Of a DNA stretch of 64,000 bases, positions 59,271 through 64,000 are shown one piece after another. The position numbers and the translations under genes are program-made. Numbering within the stretch: position 1 is the first letter of the stretch; each line of letters begins with the position of its first letter. The notes under the pieces were generated by a model. It searched no databases and was not told the DNA's origin. It saw nothing but the letters and a program-made list of their open reading frames with translations. The stretch lies in NCBI RefSeq assembly GCF_000512585.2, contig NC_089247.1, positions 248,001 through 312,000 of the forward strand, given 5' to 3'. The stretch comes from Kwoniella bestiolae CBS 10118 (lineage: Eukaryota; Basidiomycota; Tremellomycetes; Tremellales; Cryptococcaceae).

Positions 59271-60414
59271 CTAATTGACATAAGTCTTCCTCCATTCATC
59301 CAACAAGTCCAAGGTCACCGCACTTCCACCACAAACCACCAATACCACCCTAGAATCTCCTTTAACATCCGGTATGAGTTCCTTCAACCTCCCTTCATAG
59401 GCGATAGAGAGGGTAGCTCCACAAGCAGGTTCCACAATCATATTCTCCTCACTCGCGAATCGCAGTAACGCCTGAACAGCCTGTTGGTCACTGACCACCA
59501 CGCTCTTCACTAGATCCCTATTCTCGTGGGCATATTTGAAAGCCTGTTCGCAGACCTTGATAGCTCCAAGGGAAGTAGCGATAGAGGTGATCCCTCCAAT
59601 CCCGACATTCTCGCCCTTCTCCAATGACGCGTGGAGACTTTCCGCCCCCTTAGTCTCGACCGCTATGACCTTTGTTTTCCTCTGCTGTTCCAGGAGACCT
59701 TGCATTATACCTGCAAACAATCCTCCTCCACCCACACAGCAGACCACACCATCCGCTTCCACCCCGTTCTTTCCGTCTATGTGGGATAACTGTTTCTCCC
59801 ATTCTGGCACGAGGGTACTGGCTCCGTCCCATACGTGCGGATGGTCGAATGGAGGGACATATACCCCACCAGGATCTTTGGAGAGTATGTCGTTGCGCAG
59901 ATGCTGGTCGGCGTGGAACCACGTTTCTCCATGTTGTATGACTTCCGCTCCTGCTATCTTGAGCTTTTCGATCATGAACTGCTTGGTGGATAGGGGGACG
60001 ACAACGGTAGCTTTGTAACCTAATGTCGAGCAGCATGTTGCAGCAGCTAATCCTGCGTTGCCTCCAGAACTAATACAGATGTGAGGAGGAGATGTGGAAG
60101 AAGGGTTGGACTTGATTGCTTGGACGATAAAGTTGCCTATACCACTAATCCCAGACCGATGAGTTGTGTTTCAGAGGACATGCATGTGTGAAATCGGGAG
60201 ATCAACTCACCGAGATTTGAATGATCTACTGGGTTGGAGGTTCTCAAGCTTCAAGAACACACGACTACGAGACCATATATCAGCCTTCTGTGCTTGTGTA
60301 TGGAGCATTAAGGAGAGGAGAGAGGAGGACATACCATCCGTTAATCTTGGACAGGGACGCCGACTCGAGCAAGGGAGTCTCGATCCATGGTTTCTGAGGT
60401 GAAGTCTCTGGCAT
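59271..60414 (-). CDS. CHA1: PLP-dependent L-serine/threonine dehydratase (Cha1 type)
   Basis: Fold-type II pyridoxal-phosphate enzyme that deaminates serine (and threonine) to pyruvate (or 2-oxobutyrate). Start MPETSPQKPWIETPLLESAS at 60414. The PLP lysine lies in LENLQPSRSFKSR|GIGNFIVQA. The phosphate and substrate loop SSGGNAGLAAATCCSTLGYK is intact, and the Gly-rich cofactor loop is CCVGGGGLFAGIMQGLLEQQ. Also seen: AVETKGAESLHASLEKGENV, CEQAFKYAHENRDLVKSVVV and VEPACGATLSIAYEGRLKEL. The C-terminus is VVCGGSAVTLDLLDEWRKTY. About four exons, the last one long. Length (about 335 aa) matches the single-domain catabolic enzyme, not biosynthetic Ilv1, which has an added regulatory domain. Confidence 0.93.
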
Positions 60415-61170
60415 CTTGTCTTGACGATTGCGGGGTTGATCGTGCGGTTAAGTATTCTGAGTTATATGACAGATATACACGCAAAAGAAAAGAAGTGAGG
60501 TGGTGGAGATATGGAAAGCTAGATGTGTAATAACAAAGGTGCGAAGGCGAACAAAGGTTGAACATTGACAGAGTGACATTGTCGCGTGTACCCGACCGGA
60601 CAATCCCCGTCGGAGACTTAACACTCATTGGATCATCCAAGCCGGCTACAGCTGTCTTCCATGGTAGTCCTTCGATATAAAAATTTAAATGCTAGACATA
60701 GGATCGAATGCAATGAACACGAGCGGATGACCTCGGAGATGATCAAGGGCTCAGTCGTCATGCGCGCCGGAACACTTCTAACCTGACGTGGCGTGTGTAT
60801 TGTACCTCGAGTCGCAAATACTAATCATTTCGAAATGTTCGCATAGGATCAGATACTAACTCGGTCGCACAATGATCCAAGCTATACTGCTCAACCTCCC
60901 GTAGCTCCTTTCACACATGCAGCCTGCTCAGGGCGAACAATTGTCGCGACACTCGAGAACACAAGGCCAAGTGTATGAGAATCAGTCAACGACCGTTGTG
61001 TAGCGGAGCTTGCAGGCTTCCTGATCACTCCCTCCTTTCAATCGACAGCGATTTGAACTCAGTGCTTGATAGTCTGTATGCGAGTCTTTAGATAACCTTT
61101 CTTTCTTCTTCGCTATCATCAGTGAGGATCAGAATATTATCGCCTGAAACATCGAATAGTTTGAGTAAAG
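60415..61170. promoter_or_regulatory. Divergent promoter region (dehydratase / orphan gene)
   Basis: About 755 nt. It contains the upstream region of the dehydratase and that of the orphan gene starting at 61171. AT-rich near 60680-60700 (ATAAAAATTTAAATG). No coding exon or RNA gene found. Confidence 0.45.
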
Positions 61171-62081
61171 ATGCCTAGAAGAGCAACCAGTGCCGCCATG
61201 ACCGTTAGTAGAACCCATGATACCAGGCTGTCCGGGAGAGCAACGCAGGACGCGAGCCATCAAGCTCACGTGAGTCGAAGTCTTGATGATGAAGATTCAT
61301 CGCCTGACTCTCGCCATAGTCTTCCCCGGAGGTAGACTCTCAAGCAGAATTGAAAGATTGGTATTATTCTAACGATGAGAGGACATATATGAGTAAAGCC
61401 CTCAGTGGTGAGGGCAGCAACACGGGTGATCCAGCTAAAGTGAGTTCTTTGTAGAAAGACAGGTAGTCAGTACATCCTTTCATTCACTGTAAGTTATCAT
61501 AGGTTTCACACCAAGACGTCAAATCGACAGAAGGACTAGAAGAAGCGGATAATTCTGCGATGACCCCCGTTCCGGGGAGGAGCAGGGACTATAAAAGCAC
61601 ATCGACCGCGCTGGCGGGTAACAATCAAATCGACCATGACGATGTAAGCTTGATGCATATTCCAATGAAATAACTTGTGATCCATTGATGACTTCTCAGG
61701 AACCGCGAACGAAGAAAATGAAAGTGAAATATTACAATGATGGGACCCCTGCACAAGAGAGCTATCACCCTGACCCAGCCTCTGGAGTTCCGACAACATC
61801 ACATGTTGGACAGAGGAGCAGTATCACCCGTTGGATTCAGGAGGTCAAGGATAGCCAAATCCATGAGGACCAAGTGAGCTAATTGATTAAAGACGTGACG
61901 AATCGTTCGCTGATTCAAGGTTGATCCCAGGCCACTCGAGGTGAACAATCAAGCTAAGATTGCCGAGAGGAAAGGTCCACAGAGGAGCAATCTGATCCAC
62001 AGTCCGATATACATGCATACCGTATCTACTGTTTGTTGCATCAGTAGCCTTTGCGGTTTCCCCAGCCAAATTCAGATGTGA
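61171..62081 (+). CDS. Orphan five-exon gene, unknown function
   Basis: Five exons (61171-61269, 61320-61439, 61503-61643, 61700-61873, 61920-62081) with lengths 99, 120, 141, 174 and 162 nt, every one a multiple of three. All four introns (50, 63, 56 and 46 nt) are phase 0 with GTGAGT/GTAAGC donors. The product is 231 aa: MPRRATSAAMTVSRTHDTRL, then SSPEVDSQAELKDWYYSNDE, VSHQDVKSTEGLEEADNSAM, EPRTKKMKVKYYNDGTPAQE and a tail VDPRPLEVNNQAKIAERKGP ending IQM. Polar and mostly disordered by eye, with no membrane helix, signal peptide or known domain. Frame continuity across four introns makes a real gene likely. Because every exon is a multiple of three, exon skipping would keep the frame. The downstream small genes have the same phase-0 habit. 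Confidence 0.6.
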
Positions 62082-62523
62082 AAGCCTACGATACGATGAG
62101 AGTCAGTCGGGGGAATAAACTCTCCCTGATTTTCAAGGCATACAAGTGTATTGACCCAAGCAACATCACCCATACCGGGGTTGTCTCCTAGGTTAAATGT
62201 TTTCGCCTTCTCTAGAAGGCCTCAAAAGCCTAGGCAGGGGTCTTGCTGGTCTTCTTCTATTTCGTCAGCAGGTCCAAAACATGATTTATCAGACCGCTCG
62301 AACACAAGATGCCTTCTTCTCGCTTAAAAGCCGTTTTCACAGAATCTCCTGATAATGTTGAAAAACAGGTATATAATGGGGTCGTCTTGGGACAAGAAAG
62401 CCAGATGCTTCCAACAACAACAATCATCCACGATTGAATCAAATCACACAGCAAGTCACACCATTTCACTGGTATTTCCACTCTTCCCAGTCAGGATACA
62501 AAACCATCTCAGCCCCGGAAAAA
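62082..62523. other. Intergenic region in the orphan-gene cluster
   Basis: 440 nt between two plus-strand orphan genes. A possible short frame beginning MPSSRLKAVFTESPDNVEK (about 62309) might be a relic or leader peptide but has no splice-supported continuation. Nothing else seen. Confidence 0.4.
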
Positions 62524-62822
62524 ATGAGCGACAACAATACTACCAACAATACGAATACCGCTGGGGGAGCGTCTACTAATGGCAGTGCCAACACGTCCTA
62601 CACTCGCAGTGCCAACACGGTCAGCGTCACCCCCCAGGGTTGGGCGTATGTAAGTTTGTGTATCTACAGTTGAACCTCAAAATCGTACTGGTACTGAGTA
62701 TTGCTCAGGTCACTCTTGCGGATGGCTCAATCGTGGCCCCCGTTAGTTATGTGACCTCTAACGGGAGGTCCTTCTACAGGGATCAGACCGCGGGACAGCC
62801 TAGAGATCCTGCTGGGCATTGA
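62524..62822 (+). CDS. Small orphan two-exon gene (79 aa)
   Basis: Exons 62524-62649 and 62709-62822 join at a phase-0 intron (GTAAGT...CTCAG). The product starts MSDNNTTNNTNTAGGASTNG, a Ser/Thr/Asn/Gly-rich stretch with SANT twice (GSANTSYTRSANTVS), then VTPQGWAY|VTLADGSIVAPVSYVTSN and GRSFYRDQTAGQPRDPAGH. No signal peptide, helix or Cys. An earlier in-frame ATG at 62434 would give an N-terminal extension (MNQITQQVTPFHWYFHS). Composition and size match the next small gene. Function unknown. Confidence 0.5.
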
Positions 62823-63536
62823 GTCATGTTACCATAGCTGGTCTGATCGAGGTGGTTGATGAGACCTGATTTATTATGCATGACTGTTTACGAGCAATCT
62901 CTGTCATGGCGTCAGGAGCGATGGGATGGGATGGTGCTTTCCCACTCCCAATGGTCGAAGGGACGTAGACCGCACGTCACAACACGTGAGAGGTCGGGTG
63001 GTGGCTTCCCTCACAAAGAAGTCATCAAAATACCCAAACTCCTAAACAGACCCTCATGATGCCTTCCAACTCATACCATCTCTGTTTAACGTGGATGAGC
63101 CTTTCCCTCGCTAAAACTGCACTCAGATTATGTGTTTTTTGAACCAGCTTACAACGGACATAACTTGTAAAGAGCTCGTAATGAAATAACGGACCGTCAC
63201 TATACTGGCCCATGGATAAGATCAGTATACTCATTATACATGGCTTGAACCATGATGACGTTTGATGCGCGATATTTCTAAGGCATGACTTGATGTGGCT
63301 CATTCAGCAGAACTGACCGACCTTTATGAAAGGCCCTGCAAGTTCCTTTCATCACAACATCATGAAAAGACCCATAACTCGATATGCGCCAATGCGGACT
63401 TCTAAGTAACTTGCAAAGATACATAAACAGAGTGATTTGCCTCTTGCCACTCCCCTATCAATAACCCATCCACTTACGACTATACGCATATTCATAACCC
63501 AACCCAAAGCACAAGCACAGCCACAACATAACAAAG
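62823..63536. other. Intergenic region in the orphan-gene cluster
   Basis: About 710 nt with open frames on both strands (62856-63059 and 63025-63303) that lack splice or composition support. The last 60 nt before 63537 are CA-rich (CACAAGCACAGCCACAACAT), as expected of a leader. Confidence 0.4.
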
Positions 63537-63833
63537 ATGAGTGAACAAACACCTACTACCAATACAATCAACAGTACTTCCCATGCGGGTACTTTCAACG
63601 CCAGTACCGACGCGGCGCCCCGAAGTGATGTGAGTTACGATCTCTCGAGAACGATGGCCTGATGTGTGCTGCAAGGGGGCTGATAGCAGATCGGCCGACT
63701 GGGCCTGGACGTTCAGGTCGGCTCTGCATCCCATGGAAGCACCCATGATCGATCAACAAACTTGGTGGAGAACATGCAATGTAAGAAGGAACTTGAAGCT
63801 GCTCATGATGATTATCGACGCAGAGAAAAATGA
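63537..63833 (+). CDS. Small orphan two-exon gene (78 aa)
   Basis: Exons 63537-63629 and about 63690-63833 join at a phase-0 intron (GTGAGT...AGCAG). The product begins MSEQTPTTNTINSTSHAGTF, Thr/Asn/Ser-rich like the upstream gene's N-terminus, then NASTDAAPRSD|IGRLGLDVQVGSASHGSTHD, and ends in a charged helix-like part, LVENMQCKKELEAAHDDYRR|REK. No signal peptide or membrane helix. Both small genes share MS-[DE]-x-x-x-T-x-T, the exon split and the intron phase, but the second exons are unlike, so common descent is only suspected. Confidence 0.48.
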
Positions 63834-64000
63834 ATGGTTCTCTTGTCCTGTATTCACTTTGATGTCCGAACGTTGAACCTTTTAGCCCTATTTTTGTAGA
63901 CGTGCTTACCAAGAGATGACATGTTCTCTGCATTGTACACAATGGCTTTCAGAGGAGGCCCTTGCTAAACGGTCATGATGCAGAGCGAAGAGCAAGACTT

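Noticed and set aside
62305..62440. Short frame starting MPSSRLKAVFTESPDN
   Set aside because: It runs into a stop soon after position 62430, and I could not find a splice-consistent continuation, so I list it only as intergenic content.
1..64000. CRISPR array, bacterial operon, phage or transposon
   Set aside because: No spaced direct repeats, no Shine-Dalgarno-linked gene strings and no transposase or reverse-transcriptase motifs. Genes have spliceosomal introns throughout.
1..64000. tRNA or rRNA genes
   Set aside because: I saw no segment with convincing A- and B-box plus cloverleaf pairing in the intergenic regions, but a covariance-model scan is needed to be sure.

Overview
The window is nuclear DNA of a fungus, most likely a basidiomycete yeast of the Tremellales (Cryptococcus/Kwoniella type). 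Three things suggest this. Almost every gene is cut by several short introns (about 45-150 nt) with GTGAGT/GTAAGT-like donors and CTGAC/CTAAC-type branch sites. Genes are compact and lie on both strands. The gene set is eukaryotic (HIR1, CDC20, CTK1, CWC24, ATG101, a Rom2-type RhoGEF). The lineage is my inference from gene structure and has not been tested by a search. I see no prokaryotic operon, CRISPR array, transposon or rRNA gene.

Layout. 0.4-0.8 kb: a small single-span membrane protein (+). 1.1-6.1 kb: a very intron-rich meiotic Spo22/Zip4-type TPR gene (-). 6.4-7.9 kb: an aldo/keto reductase (-). 8.3-10.4 kb: an L-type lectin cargo receptor (-). 10.7-11.2 kb: a GON7-like KEOPS subunit (+). 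11.4-13.8 kb: an uncharacterised membrane protein (-). 14.0-15.8 kb: a doubtful small gene (-) and an RRM protein (+). 16.3-18.4 kb: a Zn2Cys6 transcription factor (-). 19.5-22.8 kb: a small secreted protein (-), the spliceosomal RING protein Cwc24 (+) and the phosducin-like Plp1 (-). 23.5-25.2 kb: two related one-span membrane proteins with Cys motifs (+,+). 26.3-28.0 kb: a Dal5-family transporter (+). 28.3-28.9 kb: a bZIP-like gene whose frame is broken by an A9 run (-).

29.8-33.4 kb: HIR1 (-). 34.0-36.0 kb: divergent ATG101 (-) and a LYRM2-like gene (+). 36.4-42.7 kb: a Rom2-like RhoGEF (-). 43.9-48.2 kb: CTK1/CDK12 (+). 48.7-52.1 kb: a DCAF6-type WD40 protein (+). 52.4-54.5 kb: CDC20 (-). 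54.9-57.7 kb: a probable mitochondrial helical-repeat protein (+). 57.7-58.8 kb: a Sur7/PalI-like four-span protein with a frame problem (-). 59.3-60.4 kb: a serine/threonine dehydratase (-). 61.2-63.8 kb: three orphan genes (+) whose introns all lie in phase 0.

The genes do not form one pathway. Most are conserved single-copy housekeeping genes: transcription and chromatin (HIR1, CTK1), splicing (CWC24), cell cycle and meiosis (CDC20, SPO22), autophagy (ATG101) and cell-wall/Rho signalling (ROM2). The least explained parts are the small membrane-protein genes near 0.5 and 23.5-25.2 kb, the two genes with broken frames (28.6 kb and 58.6 kb), and the orphan cluster at the right end. Exon coordinates were worked out by hand from splice consensus and frame continuity. 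Where I give exon sums divisible by three, the model is internally consistent.
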